In this document: positions 44,489-56,492 of the stretch, piece after piece
Layout: every line of letters begins with the position of its first letter
Numbering within the stretch: the stretch's first letter is position 1
Origin: Shouchella clausii
GTDB lineage: Bacteria; Bacillota; Bacilli; Bacillales; Bacillaceae_D
NCBI RefSeq assembly: GCF_002250115.1
Contig: NZ_CP019985.1
Span: forward strand, 2,666,001 to 2,730,000
Reading direction: 5' to 3'
DNA length: 64,000 bases
Notes under the pieces: model-generated
What the model saw: only the letters and a program-made list of their open reading frames with translations
What the model was told of the DNA's origin: nothing
The model's database searches: none
Translations under genes and position numbers: made by a program

Positions 44489-44567
44489 ATGTGAGCCAAA
44501 AAGTTGTGTATGCGATGGTTTTCGGTAATAATAGACACGAGTCCACTGGATAGAAAGGGTGCTGGAA

Positions 44568-44930
44568 ATGGGTGTAACGGTTTATCAATATCCAAAATGT
44601 TCTACTTGCCGAAACGCATTAAAATGGCTTGATGAACATGGTATTTCTTATGAAGCCATCAATATTGTCGAGGCACCGCCGACAAGTACAACACTGAAGG
44701 AACTTCACCAAAAAAGCGGTTTGCCGTTAAAAGCGTTTTTCAACACAAGCGGAAAAAAATACCGGGAGCTCGATTTAAAGAACAAACTCGGCGAGATGAG
44801 CGATGAAGAGCAATATCAGCTACTAGCTAGTTCAGGTATGCTGATAAAACGCCCGATTGTAACAGACGGCACAAAAGTGACACTTGGCTTTAAAGAAGAT
44901 CAATTTCATGACATTTGGTCAACTTTTTAG
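44568..44930 (+). CDS. yusI: ArsC/Spx-family protein YusI
   Basis: 120 residues, arsenate-reductase-like fold. VTVYQYPKCSTCRNALKWLDEHGISYEAINIVE carries a CSTC motif (near 10-13); LKAFFNTSGKKYRELDL and MLIKRPIVTDG match the ArsC/Spx/YusI family. Precise function unknown; a thiol reductase or redox-sensing role is inferred. ATG 44568 has AGGGTG upstream and fits the family start better than GTG 44559. Located between fadE and gcvH as in B. subtilis. Confidence 0.87.
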   Translation: MGVTVYQYPKCSTCRNALKWLDEHGISYEAINIVEAPPTSTTLKELHQKSGLPLKAFFNTSGKKYRELDLKNKLGEMSDEEQYQLLASSGMLIKRPIVTDGTKVTLGFKEDQFHDIWSTF

Positions 44931-45013
44931 AGATGTAACAAGAAGATTTCCTTTCGCTTATGAGCGATTTCCTGTATGATAAACTTCGAAAAGACCACAT
45001 TGGAGGGGTTAAC

Positions 45014-45400
45014 ATGAGTAATTTACCTGAAGAGCTAAAGTATTCCGAAGAACATGAGTGGGTAAAAACGGAAGATGGCAAAGTCCGTATCGGCATCACT
45101 GATTTTGCTCAATCTGAACTAGGCGATATTGTCTTCGTCGAACTTCCTGAAGTTGGCGACGAGATTGAAGCCGACGAGCCATTTGGCAGCGTTGAGTCTG
45201 TAAAGACTGTATCTGAATTGTATGCGCCAATTAGCGGAAAAGTCGTTGAAGTGAATGAAGAACTTGATGATTCTCCAGAGCTTGTCAATGAGTCACCATA
45301 CGAAAAAGCGTGGATGATCGTCGTTGAGCCTGCTGACGCAAGTGAAGTGGACAAGCTAATGTCAGCAGGAGAATATGCGGAGATGATTAGCGAAGATTAA
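45014..45400 (+). CDS. gcvH: glycine cleavage system H protein
   Basis: 128 residues. It carries a lipoyl group on Lys64 in [13 protein letters not shown] and shuttles the aminomethyl group between the P, T and L proteins; in Bacillus it is also central to lipoate relay. The family start [15 protein letters not shown] and end [13 protein letters not shown] are present. GGAGGGG precedes the ATG; an in-frame start at 44960 would add an unconserved 18 residues. Confidence 0.96.
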   Translation: MSNLPEELKYSEEHEWVKTEDGKVRIGITDFAQSELGDIVFVELPEVGDEIEADEPFGSVESVKTVSELYAPISGKVVEVNEELDDSPELVNESPYEKAWMIVVEPADASEVDKLMSAGEYAEMISED

Positions 45401-45772
45401 TGCCTAGCTCTCCTCCTGGCTGATCTTCCCTCGGATACAAATTTTCCTGGCGTGCACTCTAAAGATAGGCGCTTGAGCTAGAGGAGATTTGGTAGGAAGA
45501 TGCACGTATAGAAACGGTTGTCGCAAACGAACGGAGAAGGCTGGCCGCTTCAGGTGCCGTAGTGAAAAGCTACGGCACTCCTAAGGCGTTGGCTTTATAG
45601 CAAGATGGACGTTTTCTATATGAGTTGACCAGTTGGAGAGATGGAAATGATTGCTGGTCGAACGCGAAGGATCGAATAGCGAAGGCTTGCCTGGCAGGGG
45701 CGGGTCTTTTTTTCTGATACCGGTAGGGTTTTGCTTTATTTACGCAAGGCAGTTCCATTTGTAAAGAAAGAA
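45401..45772. other. 372-nt non-coding stretch between gcvH and the met promoter
   Basis: No convincing gene on either strand. A strong hairpin, GTGCCGTAG (45554-45562) with CTACGGCAC (45570-45578), lies in it without a T run. In B. subtilis small genes occupy this interval, so this may be eroded sequence. Confidence 0.5.
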
Positions 45773-45801
45773 TTGACGCCGCCATAAAGCCATGCTATGA
45801 T
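45773..45801 (+). promoter_or_regulatory. metNIQ promoter
   Basis: TTGACG (45773-45778), 17-nt spacer, TATGAT (45796-45801), about 40 nt before the riboswitch. Confidence 0.8.
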
Positions 45802-45840
45802 ACGGCTACATTAGAGTGTGATAAAATAACCATATTCATT

Positions 45841-45990
45841 CTTATCGAGAGAGGTGGAGGGACTGGCCCAATGAAACCCGGCAACCGCAAGTTCGCTTGA
45901 AGGTGCTAAATCCTGCAAAGCATATGGGCTTTGGGAGATGAGAGGGAAGCAACAGCACCCTTTCTGTCTGTCCGGCAGAAAGGTTTTTTT
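45841..45990 (+). promoter_or_regulatory. SAM riboswitch (S-box) with terminator
   Basis: The aptamer starts CTTATCGAGAGAGGTGGAGG and contains GACTGGCCCAATGAAACCC and GGCAACC, the conserved S-box core. The closing segment GGGAGATGAGAGGG pairs back. The expression platform is the terminator CCTTTCTG / CAGAAAGG (45959-45966, 45976-45983) with seven T. S-adenosylmethionine binding would stop transcription before metN. Confidence 0.95.
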
Positions 45991-46007
45991 ATGGAGGGAC
46001 ATTGACA

Positions 46008-47036
46008 ATGATTTCTCTAAAAGGAATCAGCAAAACGTTTAAAACGAAAAATGGCGCTGTCCAAGCTGTCGATAACGTCAACCTAGAAATTGAAGCTGGG
46101 CAAATTTTTGGGATCATTGGTTATAGCGGAGCTGGAAAGAGCACGCTTATTCGGTTGCTTAATTTGCTTGAGAAACCAACGGAAGGTTCCGTTGAAATAG
46201 ATGGCAAGGCGATGTCGTCGCTTACGCCAAGTAAATTGCGGGCAGCTCGCCAAGAAATTGGCATGATTTTTCAGCATTTTAATTTACTTTGGTCGCGGAC
46301 GGTTAGACAAAACATTTCGTTCCCGTTGGAAGTTGCAGGAGTTCCAGCTGCCGAGCGGAAAAAACGGGTCGAGGAATTGATTGAACTTGTTGGGCTTCAT
46401 GGTCGAGGAGACAGCTATCCGTCTCAGCTGAGCGGCGGCCAAAAGCAACGGGTTGGGATTGCTAGGGCGCTTGCCAACAATCCGAAAGTGCTGTTATGCG
46501 ATGAAGCAACTTCAGCGCTTGACCCGAAGACGACAGATTCCATTTTGGATTTGCTCCTTGACATTAATGAAAAACTGAACTTGACGATCGTGCTCATTAC
46601 TCACGAAATGCATGTTATCCAAAAAATTTGCCATCAAGTAGCGGTGATGGAAAATGGCAAGATTGTCGAACAAGGGCCTGTCATTGATGTGTTCCGCAAG
46701 CCGAAAGAGCAGATGACGAAGGAGTTTGTTAAGCAGTTGGCGCAAACGGGGGAAGAAGAACAATCGCTTTGGCATCTTCTTGATGAAAATAGCGACGGCA
46801 CGATTGTCTCTTTAACGTTTGTTGGCAATCCTGCTGAAGAACAACTTGTAACGGAATTAATCCGACGTTTTCCGATCGACATTAGCATTTTGCAAGGGAA
46901 CATTTCAAAATTGCAACAAGGCTCCTATGGAAAGCTGTATTTACGGCTATTAGGGGCAACGAGCGAAATTGAAGCAGCGCTTGCATACATCCGCGGCAAA
47001 GAAATAGACGTGGAGGTGATTGAGCATGATCGCTAA
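46008..47036 (+). CDS. metN: methionine ABC transporter ATP-binding protein
   Basis: 342 residues. Walker A GYSGAGKSTLIR, Q-loop IFQHFNLLWSRTV, ABC signature QLSGGQKQRVGIARAL, Walker B VLLCDEATSALD and switch His in LITHEMHV; a C-terminal NIL/ACT-like regulatory domain (about 265-340) lets intracellular methionine inhibit uptake. ATG 46008 has GGAGGG 11 nt before; an in-frame TTG at 46002 is too close to that site. Controlled by the SAM riboswitch. Confidence 0.96.
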   Translation: MISLKGISKTFKTKNGAVQAVDNVNLEIEAGQIFGIIGYSGAGKSTLIRLLNLLEKPTEGSVEIDGKAMSSLTPSKLRAARQEIGMIFQHFNLLWSRTVRQNISFPLEVAGVPAAERKKRVEELIELVGLHGRGDSYPSQLSGGQKQRVGIARALANNPKVLLCDEATSALDPKTTDSILDLLLDINEKLNLTIVLITHEMHVIQKICHQVAVMENGKIVEQGPVIDVFRKPKEQMTKEFVKQLAQTGEEEQSLWHLLDENSDGTIVSLTFVGNPAEEQLVTELIRRFPIDISILQGNISKLQQGSYGKLYLRLLGATSEIEAALAYIRGKEIDVEVIEHDR

Positions 47037-47694
47037 ATGGTTTCCGAATGTCGTGTGGGAAGATGTGTGGGCAGCTACACAAGAGACGGTTTACATGACG
47101 CTCGCCTCAGCGGTTGCCACCTTTTTTATCGGCTTGCTCCTCGGTTTATTTTTATATTTGACCGCCAAAGGCAATCCGTGGCAAAACCGCTTCTTTTATT
47201 GGCTTGTGGCCGCTTTTGTGAATGTCTTTCGTTCGATTCCCTTTATCATTTTAATCATATTGCTTATTCCATTTACACGGGCGCTCGTCGGTTCGATTTT
47301 TGGCCCAAGCGCTGCATTGCCTGCCTTGATTATAGGAGCCGCGCCATTTTATGCCCGCATGGTTGAAATTGCTTTGCGTGAAGTGGATAAAGGCGTCGTC
47401 GAAGCAGCACAGGCGATGGGCTCTACGAACCGGCACATTATCTTTAAAGTGCTTATTCCTGAATCAATGCCAGCGCTTGTCTCTGGCATTACCGTAACGA
47501 CAGTTGCTTTAATCGGTTATACGGCAATGGCGGGAACGATTGGCGCAGGGGGCCTTGGCACACTTGCGTTCCAACAAGGGTTTCAGCGCACCAATCCAGA
47601 TGTGATGGTTGTCGCGACTGTCGTGATTTTAGCGATTGTGTTTGTGTTCCAGTGGATTGGCGACTTTTTCACAAGTCGTTTAGATAAACGCTAA
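47026..47694 (+). CDS. metI: methionine ABC transporter permease
   Basis: 222 residues, five membrane helices. The ABC permease EAA motif reads VDKGVVEAAQAMGSTNRHIIFKVLIPES. It overlaps metN by 11 nt; GGAGGTGAT precedes the ATG at 47026. Transports methionine with MetN and MetQ. Confidence 0.95.
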   Translation: MIAKWFPNVVWEDVWAATQETVYMTLASAVATFFIGLLLGLFLYLTAKGNPWQNRFFYWLVAAFVNVFRSIPFIILIILLIPFTRALVGSIFGPSAALPALIIGAAPFYARMVEIALREVDKGVVEAAQAMGSTNRHIIFKVLIPESMPALVSGITVTTVALIGYTAMAGTIGAGGLGTLAFQQGFQRTNPDVMVVATVVILAIVFVFQWIGDFFTSRLDKR

Positions 47695-47714
47695 TAAAAA
47701 GGAGAGGACGAGAA

Positions 47715-48572
47715 ATGAAAGCATTTTTGAAAACACTAGGTGTCACAACAGCAGCAGTTGCACTCGTTGCTTGCGGGCAAGGCGGCAACGAGCAAGGCGG
47801 GGCAAATGGAGACGGAGGCAATGCAGACGAGCCAACGACCATTAAAATTAGCGCCTCCAATGTGCCTCACGCCGAAATTTTGGAAGAGGCGGAACCGTTG
47901 TTAAAAGAACAAGGTGTCGAACTGGAAATTGAAATTGCCCAAGACTACATTTTGCCTAACATTGCTTTAAACGATGGCGACGTAGACGCTAACTATTTTC
48001 AACACCGCCCTTATCTGGAAGAACAACTTGAGCAAAATTCCGACTATGATTTCGTTGAGGCTGGTGCCATCCATTTAGAGCCAATGGGCCTTTATTCACA
48101 AGAATATGACAGCGTCGACGACCTTCCTGACGGAGCAACGGTGATGATGAGCGATTCTGTCGCTGACCACGGCCGTGTATACTCCCTTCTTCAAGAAGCG
48201 GGTTTAATTACCCTTAAAGAGGGCGTTTCAGTTGATGCAACCGAACAAGACATAGTGGATAACCCAAAAAATCTAACGTTTGTCAATTCTGGTGTTGCTG
48301 CTGAGTTGTTGCCGCAAGCATATACGAACAATGAAGCGGACTTGATTGCGATTAATTCCAACTATGCGATCGATGCTGGTCTATCGCCAACAGAAGACTC
48401 TGTCATTCTTGAAGAAGGCGATGCCGAAAATCCATACGTTAATTTGATTGTCGTTCGCAGCGAAGATGAAAACAATGAAGCGATTCAAACACTTGTTGAG
48501 GTGCTTCAATCTGAAGAAATCAAAACATTTATTGAAGAAAACTATGGCGGAGCGGTCATCCCTGCCGAGTAA
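47715..48572 (+). CDS. metQ: methionine-binding lipoprotein
   Basis: 285 residues. Lipobox LVACG with Cys20, then a Gly/Asn-rich linker. The NlpA family core begins TTIKISASNVPHAEILEEAEPLLKEQGVELEI, with DANYFQHRPYLEEQ and FVNSGVAAELLPQAY. It binds methionine outside the membrane and delivers it to MetNI. Last gene of the met operon. Confidence 0.96.
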   Translation: MKAFLKTLGVTTAAVALVACGQGGNEQGGANGDGGNADEPTTIKISASNVPHAEILEEAEPLLKEQGVELEIEIAQDYILPNIALNDGDVDANYFQHRPYLEEQLEQNSDYDFVEAGAIHLEPMGLYSQEYDSVDDLPDGATVMMSDSVADHGRVYSLLQEAGLITLKEGVSVDATEQDIVDNPKNLTFVNSGVAAELLPQAYTNNEADLIAINSNYAIDAGLSPTEDSVILEEGDAENPYVNLIVVRSEDENNEAIQTLVEVLQSEEIKTFIEENYGGAVIPAE

Positions 48573-48583
48573 GGAAAAAGGCT

Positions 48584-48612
48584 GCCGTTAGCGACGCGCT
48601 AACGGCATTTTT
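48584..48612 (+). terminator. metNIQ terminator
   Basis: GCCGTTAGCG (48584-48593) with CGCTAACGGC (48597-48606), 3-nt loop, then a T run. Confidence 0.92.
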
Positions 48613-48641
48613 GCTTGTAAAAAGACAGGAGTGGTCTAACA

Positions 48642-49187
48642 ATGGGCAAGGGGAAAGATATGCGCTATCTCTGCTATCCTTATATGCGTGAGGCGCAAAC
48701 AACTGTCGATTTTGAAATACAATCTGATGCGCTGGCAGTTCGGATTGGACAAGCGGCTAGCTTAGTTGTGCCGTTAGAGGAATTACATAGTGATTTACTC
48801 AAGCTGGTGGAAATGGTGTACCATTTAAACGGATCGGTACGCGGAAAGATGGCGATATCTTCTGCTGATTTACACAAATTGAGCAGTTTGTATGACCGCT
48901 ATGTTAAAGAGACGGAGGAGTCGATCAAGCAGTTTGTGTTGCCGCAAGGATCGGCAGCTGCCTGTGCTCTTCATGTGTGCCGCAGTGAAGCCAAGAAAAC
49001 GGTGCGTGCTTTGCATCGCGTCAGCTTGGAACGAGAAGTGCCAGAGAGGCTATTTGATTACGCCCATCTGTTGGCGAATGTGCTGTTTGTCATGGCTGTG
49101 TATGCAAACAAACGGCAAGGAATCGAGGAAATCCCATTTGTAAGCAAATCATACCCCGTAAAAACACGCAAAAAGGAGATTAATTAA
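48642..49187 (+). CDS. PduO-like (ATP:cobalamin adenosyltransferase fold) protein, probably divergent
   Basis: 181 residues, helical. The C-terminal half (IKQFVLPQGSAAACALHVCRSEAKKTVRALHRVSL...LFDYAHLLANVLFVMAVYANKRQG) aligns with the PduO-type adenosyltransferase pattern (FVLPGGS, A-x-x-H-x-A-R-x-x-x-R-R-A-E-R, YLNRLSDYLF). The N-terminal ATP-binding TKTGDKG loop is absent, and the catalytic R-R-A-E-R is K-K-T-V-R, so enzymatic activity is doubtful. It abuts a BtuF-like gene, so a link to cobalamin or another corrinoid is inferred. ATG 48660 is an alternative start. Confidence 0.65.
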   Translation: MGKGKDMRYLCYPYMREAQTTVDFEIQSDALAVRIGQAASLVVPLEELHSDLLKLVEMVYHLNGSVRGKMAISSADLHKLSSLYDRYVKETEESIKQFVLPQGSAAACALHVCRSEAKKTVRALHRVSLEREVPERLFDYAHLLANVLFVMAVYANKRQGIEEIPFVSKSYPVKTRKKEIN

Positions 49188-50111
49188 ATGAAAAAAAAGC
49201 TTTTGTTATCATCATTATTGCTCATTTGTGCGGTTGGCTGCCAATCGGACGAAGACAAGACAGAGGCCCACGAAGAACAGCCAGAGGGGCAATCGTATAC
49301 AGTAACGGATGACAGAGGTGAAGACATTACATTTGAAAAAATCCCAGAAACGGTTGTTTCTCTTGCTCCGAGCAATACAGAAATTTTGTTTGAACTTGGT
49401 GTAGGAGAAAACGTGATTGGTGTCACTGAATTTGATTTTTATCCTGAAGAAGCAAATGAAATCGAAAAAGTGTCTGACTCACAAACAATTGATGCTGAAC
49501 GAATTATTGAATTGAATCCTGATGTTGTCATTGGCTATACGATAGGGGCTCCTGATACGCTTGATCCTTTAGAAGACGCAGGGATTCCCGTGTTTGTGAT
49601 TCACTCAGCCGCAAACTTTGAAGATGTGTACAGTGATATTGAACAAATTGCAGAAGTGATGGGCGTAACAGAAAGAGGCGAAGAAATCGTAACAAACATC
49701 CAAGCGCAAATGGAGGAAGTGGCGACCAAAGTCGCTGAAGCGGAAGAAAAGGATGTGTATTTTGAAATCAGCCCATCTCCAGACATTTATACAACAGGAG
49801 CCAATACGTTCCAGCAAGAAATCATTGAAGCTGCTGGCTTAAACAATGTGTTTGCTGATGAAGAAGGCTGGCTTAAAATAGACGAAGAGCAAGTGATTGA
49901 CCGCAACCCGGACTTGATTGCAACAACGGTCACCTATACGGAAGACCCAGTCGGCGAGATCAAAGGCCGCGCTGGCTGGGGAGGCATTGCAGCTGTCGAA
50001 AATGAGGAAATTTATTTGCTTGAAGCGGACATCATGGACCGCCCTGGTCCTCGTATCGGGGAGGCGGTCGAGCATTTGGCACAAATCGCATACCCAGAGA
50101 AATTCGAGTAA
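49188..50111 (+). CDS. ABC transporter substrate-binding lipoprotein, BtuF/YvrC-like
   Basis: 307 residues, starting at the codon after the previous stop. Lipobox LLICAVGCQ with the lipidated Cys near 18; acidic linker, then the class III metal/B12/siderophore-binding fold: YTVTDDRGEDITFEKIPETVVSLAPSNTEILFELGVGENVIGVTEFDFYP, helical backbone, and C-terminal domain. YvrC binds vitamin B12 in B. subtilis; here the PduO-like neighbour supports a corrinoid, but no permease or ATPase gene is adjacent. Confidence 0.82.
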   Translation: MKKKLLLSSLLLICAVGCQSDEDKTEAHEEQPEGQSYTVTDDRGEDITFEKIPETVVSLAPSNTEILFELGVGENVIGVTEFDFYPEEANEIEKVSDSQTIDAERIIELNPDVVIGYTIGAPDTLDPLEDAGIPVFVIHSAANFEDVYSDIEQIAEVMGVTERGEEIVTNIQAQMEEVATKVAEAEEKDVYFEISPSPDIYTTGANTFQQEIIEAAGLNNVFADEEGWLKIDEEQVIDRNPDLIATTVTYTEDPVGEIKGRAGWGGIAAVENEEIYLLEADIMDRPGPRIGEAVEHLAQIAYPEKFE

Positions 50112-50175
50112 ATTGCATGCTCCTGGAAAAAGTACTGCATACTAACAGTAACTTTATGGAAAGGGAGCAGAATCG

Positions 50176-50541
50176 ATGAATCGTGAAAGTCATACTACAA
50201 CAGAGCAGCACCTGGGACGATACAAAAAAGGCGTTGGTACTTATGAAGAAAAAATGCCCGCTTTTTCCCGGACATACAACGAGTTTACAGACCAGTGCTT
50301 TAAAGATGGGGCCTTGTCAAAAAAACAGAAGCATTTAATGGCGTTGGGCATGAGCGTTTATGCCCAAGATGAATATTGCATCATTTACCATTCAAAAGGA
50401 TGCGTTGACCATGGTGCTTCTGAAGAAGAAATGCTCGAAACAATAGCGGTTGCGACCGCCTTTGGCAGTGGTGCAGCCTTTAGCCAAGGAGCTACACTTG
50501 TACAGGAAGCCTTTGGTGAATTCTCAAAAGGGCTGCAATAA
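50176..50541 (+). CDS. carboxymuconolactone decarboxylase/AhpD-family protein
   Basis: 121 residues, all helical. FTDQCFKDGALSKKQKHLMALGMSVYAQDEYCIIYHSKGCVDHGASEEEMLETIAVATAFGSGAAFSQG is the CMD core; the usual AhpD CxxC site reads Y-C-I-I-Y-H, keeping one Cys and a His. This suggests a peroxidase-like or structural role rather than a full thiol-disulfide relay. GGGAGC site precedes the ATG; no operon partner. Confidence 0.85.
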   Translation: MNRESHTTTEQHLGRYKKGVGTYEEKMPAFSRTYNEFTDQCFKDGALSKKQKHLMALGMSVYAQDEYCIIYHSKGCVDHGASEEEMLETIAVATAFGSGAAFSQGATLVQEAFGEFSKGLQ

Positions 50542-50718
50542 AGATTGGCAACAACCATTCTCTCATTGTTTGCGTGTTACTCGTTTAGGGTAGAGAAAAA
50601 CAGAACCGCAAATAGGCTGCTCGGTTTGCTTGGAGCTTAAATAGTAGCTTTGGTAAACGTTTGTGGTTTAAAAACAGGCATGACAAAATGAGAGAGGGGA
50701 TGAAGAACCATTCATAAG

Positions 50719-50883
50719 ATGGATCTATCCTACACGACTGAGATGGAAAAAGGGTTGCAGCAGCGGCATGGAATGAGCTATGCCGAGTATGAGAACAGTT
50801 TAAAAAAACGACTGGAAGTGGAGAAGGCGCGGACAAAAGAGCATTATGCATGCAACCGTCTTGTTGAATCACTCCATTCCTAG
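50719..50883 (+). CDS. small hypothetical protein (54 residues)
   Basis: Product begins MDLSYTTEMEKGLQQRHG and is strongly helical and charged (SYAEYENSLKKRLEVEKARTKEHYACNRLVE). The ATG has no close ribosome site; AGAGGGG about 20 nt upstream fits better a 5-codon frame at 50700-50717. A terminator follows immediately, which supports a transcript. Family not recognised. Confidence 0.4.
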   Translation: MDLSYTTEMEKGLQQRHGMSYAEYENSLKKRLEVEKARTKEHYACNRLVESLHS

Positions 50884-50895
50884 TCAACGTAGATC

Positions 50896-50938
50896 AAAAA
50901 CAGAGCCTCCTGCCCCACAGTGAAGGCTCTGTTTTTTT
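50896..50938 (+). terminator. terminator before the suf operon
   Basis: AAAAACAGAGCCT (50896-50908) with AGGCTCTG plus T run (50924-50939). Confidence 0.9.
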
Positions 50939-50963
50939 TGGGTAATTTATCGGGACGGGCTCC

Positions 50964-50992
50964 TTGAAGTGTGTGTCCATTTAGTATAAAAT
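50964..50992 (+). promoter_or_regulatory. suf operon promoter
   Basis: TTGAAG (50964-50969), 17-nt spacer, TAAAAT (50987-50992). Just downstream, 50997-51020 is AT-rich with GAGAAT and TAATCATT, faintly like a Fur box; this is weak. Confidence 0.5.
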
Positions 50993-51081
50993 TAGAATGA
51001 GAATAGATTAATAATCATTAAAAAATGTCAGCGAGGTTTGCTGGAAACAGCATACCTGCTTAATTTATGGAGGGAATACAC

Positions 51082-51873
51082 ATGTCTGTACCAAACCTTA
51101 AGATTGAGAATTTACATGTCTCTATTGACGATAAGGAAATTCTTAAAGATTTCAACCTTGAGATCAACGGCGGAGAAATCCACGCGATCATGGGACCAAA
51201 CGGAACAGGGAAATCAACGCTTGCTTCTGCCATCATGGGTCATCCAAAATATGAAATCACAAGCGGTTCTGTTACGCTAGACGGCGAAGACGTGCTTGAA
51301 ATGGAAGTAGACGAGCGTGCTCGTGCAGGCATGTTCCTTGCGATGCAATACCCAAGCGAGATTAGCGGCATTACAAACGCCGACTTTTTGCGCTCTGCCA
51401 TTAATGCGAACCGTGAAGAAGGCAATGAGCTGTCTTTAATGAAATTTATTCGCAAAATGGACGAAAAAATGGACGTTCTCGACATGGACCAATCCTTTGC
51501 GCAGCGTTATTTGAATGAAGGCTTTTCAGGCGGGGAGAAAAAGCGCAATGAAATTCTCCAATTGCTAATGCTTGAACCGAAAATCGCCATTCTTGACGAA
51601 ATCGACTCAGGGCTTGACATCGATGCGCTAAAAGTTGTTGCCCAAGGTGTCAACCAAATGCGCGGCGAAGAGTTTGGCTGCTTGATCATTACCCACTACC
51701 AACGCCTTCTTGACTACATCACACCAGATAAAGTCCATGTAATGATGCAAGGCCGCATCGTTAAATCCGGCGGCTCTGAACTTGCTGAGCGTCTTGAAGC
51801 AGAAGGATATGACTGGATTAAAGAAGAATTGGGCATTGAAGACGAACGCGTTGATGCCAACCAAGAAGCGTAA
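51082..51873 (+). CDS. sufC: Fe-S assembly ATPase SufC
   Basis: 263 residues. ABC ATPase: Walker [13 protein letters not shown], signature [15 protein letters not shown], Walker [15 protein letters not shown], switch His in IITHYQRLL. With SufB and SufD it forms the SufBC2D scaffold on which iron-sulfur clusters are built. ATG 51082 follows GGAGGG; an earlier in-frame ATG at 51067 overlaps that site. Confidence 0.97.
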   Translation: MSVPNLKIENLHVSIDDKEILKDFNLEINGGEIHAIMGPNGTGKSTLASAIMGHPKYEITSGSVTLDGEDVLEMEVDERARAGMFLAMQYPSEISGITNADFLRSAINANREEGNELSLMKFIRKMDEKMDVLDMDQSFAQRYLNEGFSGGEKKRNEILQLLMLEPKIAILDEIDSGLDIDALKVVAQGVNQMRGEEFGCLIITHYQRLLDYITPDKVHVMMQGRIVKSGGSELAERLEAEGYDWIKEELGIEDERVDANQEA

Positions 51874-51923
51874 GTGAGAACCAGTCGGAAGCTTTCACGA
51901 TAAAACAGCAAAGGATGGTATGT

Positions 51924-54884
<2,961 letters not shown>

Positions 54885-54900
54885 TTTAGGAGGGATATAC

Positions 54901-56298
54901 GTGGCAAAAAATATGCCAGATATCGGAGAATACAAATACGGGTTTTCAGATCGTGACGTATCGATTTTCCGTTCAGGCCGCGGCTTGACGAAGGAGATTG
55001 TTGAAGAAATTTCCCGTATGAAAGAGGAGCCTCAGTGGATGCTTGATTTCCGCTTGAAGTCGCTCGAACAATTTTACAAAATGCCAATGCCACAGTGGGG
55101 CGGCGACCTCTCTGAGCTAAACTTTGACGACATCACGTACTACGTGAAAGCTTCTGACAAAACGGAACGTTCATGGGATGAAGTGCCGGAAGAGATTAAA
55201 AACACATTTGACAAATTGGGCATTCCAGAAGCAGAACAGAAATACTTGGCCGGCGTTTCCGCTCAATACGAGTCTGAAGTGGTTTACCACAACATGAAAG
55301 AGGACTTGGAATCATTGGGCGTCGTCTTTAAAGACACAGACTCCGCTCTAAAAGAGAACGAAGACATCTTTAAAGAGTACTTTGCTACGGTCATACCTGC
55401 TGCAGACAACAAATTTGCAGCGCTCAACTCAGCTGTATGGTCAGGCGGCTCGTTCATTTATGTACCTAAAGGAGTCAAAGTTGACACGCCGCTGCAAGCG
55501 TACTTCCGCATCAACTCAGAAAACATGGGCCAATTCGAGCGGACACTCATCATTGCTGATGAAGATAGCTCTGTCCATTATGTAGAAGGCTGTACGGCAC
55601 CTGTTTATACAACGAACTCGTTGCACAGCGCAGTCGTCGAAATCATTGTTAAAGACAATGCTTACTGCCGCTACACGACGATCCAAAACTGGGCGCCAAA
55701 CGTCTACAACCTCGTTACAAAACGGGCCGTAGCCGATAAGGGTGCGACTATGGAATGGGTCGACGGCAACATCGGCTCTAAACTGACAATGAAATACCCT
55801 GCTGTCATCATGCGTGGTGAAGGCGCGAAAGGCACCGTTCTTTCGATTGCGATTGCCGGAAAAGGCCAGCACCAAGACGCAGGCGCGAAAGTAACGCATC
55901 TTGCGCCAAACTGTTCATCAACGATTGTATCAAAATCGATTTCCAAACAAGGCGGCAAAGTCACATACCGCGGCATTTGCCACTTTGGCCGCAAATCAGA
56001 CGGCTCGAAATCAAAAATTGAGTGTGACACACTCATTATGGATAACCAGTCCACATCAGATACAATCCCGTACAATGAAATTTTGAACAACAACATCACA
56101 CTTGAACACGAAGCGACGGTTTCCAAAGTGTCCGAAGACCAGCTTTTCTACTTGATGAGCCGCGGCGTTTCTGAAGAAGAAGCAACCGAAATGATCGTCA
56201 TGGGCTTCATCGAGCCATTCACAAAAGAACTGCCAATGGAATACGCAGTCGAAATGAACCGCTTGATTAAGTTCGAGATGGAAGGCTCGATTGGATAA
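54901..56298 (+). CDS. sufB: Fe-S assembly scaffold protein SufB
   Basis: 465 residues, the typical SufB length. The [12 protein letters not shown] start, [36 protein letters not shown], and [31 protein letters not shown] lead to the conserved C-terminal domain ([37 protein letters not shown]). It is the scaffold where clusters assemble. GTG start with GGAGGG upstream. Last gene of sufCDSUB. Confidence 0.97.
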   Translation: MAKNMPDIGEYKYGFSDRDVSIFRSGRGLTKEIVEEISRMKEEPQWMLDFRLKSLEQFYKMPMPQWGGDLSELNFDDITYYVKASDKTERSWDEVPEEIKNTFDKLGIPEAEQKYLAGVSAQYESEVVYHNMKEDLESLGVVFKDTDSALKENEDIFKEYFATVIPAADNKFAALNSAVWSGGSFIYVPKGVKVDTPLQAYFRINSENMGQFERTLIIADEDSSVHYVEGCTAPVYTTNSLHSAVVEIIVKDNAYCRYTTIQNWAPNVYNLVTKRAVADKGATMEWVDGNIGSKLTMKYPAVIMRGEGAKGTVLSIAIAGKGQHQDAGAKVTHLAPNCSSTIVSKSISKQGGKVTYRGICHFGRKSDGSKSKIECDTLIMDNQSTSDTIPYNEILNNNITLEHEATVSKVSEDQLFYLMSRGVSEEEATEMIVMGFIEPFTKELPMEYAVEMNRLIKFEMEGSIG

Positions 56299-56307
56299 TA
56301 CAACAAT

Positions 56308-56344
56308 ACCCCTTGTCACATAACGTTTGTGGCAAGGGTTTTCT
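56308..56344 (+). terminator. suf operon terminator
   Basis: ACCCCTTGTCACA (56308-56320) pairs with TGTGGCAAGGGTT (56328-56340), then TTTTC. Confidence 0.85.
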
Positions 56345-56410
56345 GTTTTACTTTTACGGATTTCTTCCTGAATCGTCATGGTTGCTGTATTTTTTTGCGG
56401 ATATATCGAA

Positions 56411-56439
56411 GCCCCGGCCACGTGGAAACCGGGGTTTTT
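56411..56439 (+). terminator. second GC-rich terminator
   Basis: CCCCGG (56412-56417) with CCGGGG (56429-56434), then TTTTT. It lies between convergent sufB and the deacetylase gene. Confidence 0.75.
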
Positions 56440-56492
56440 ATCTTAAGGAATAGGGGGCTGAATGACAAACTTTTGTTTAAGCTTGCCGGTTT

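Noticed and set aside
45570-45785. Reverse-strand ORF in the gcvH-metN gap
   Set aside because: Low-complexity product, no ribosome site, and it ends within the met promoter hairpin region; not convincing as a gene.
48584-48641. Cobalamin riboswitch before the PduO-like gene
   Set aside because: The gap is only 69 nt and is filled by the metNIQ terminator; no B12-box sequence is present.
50997-51020. Fur box upstream of suf
   Set aside because: Only a loose AT-rich resemblance to the 7-1-7 motif; kept as a remark, not a feature.
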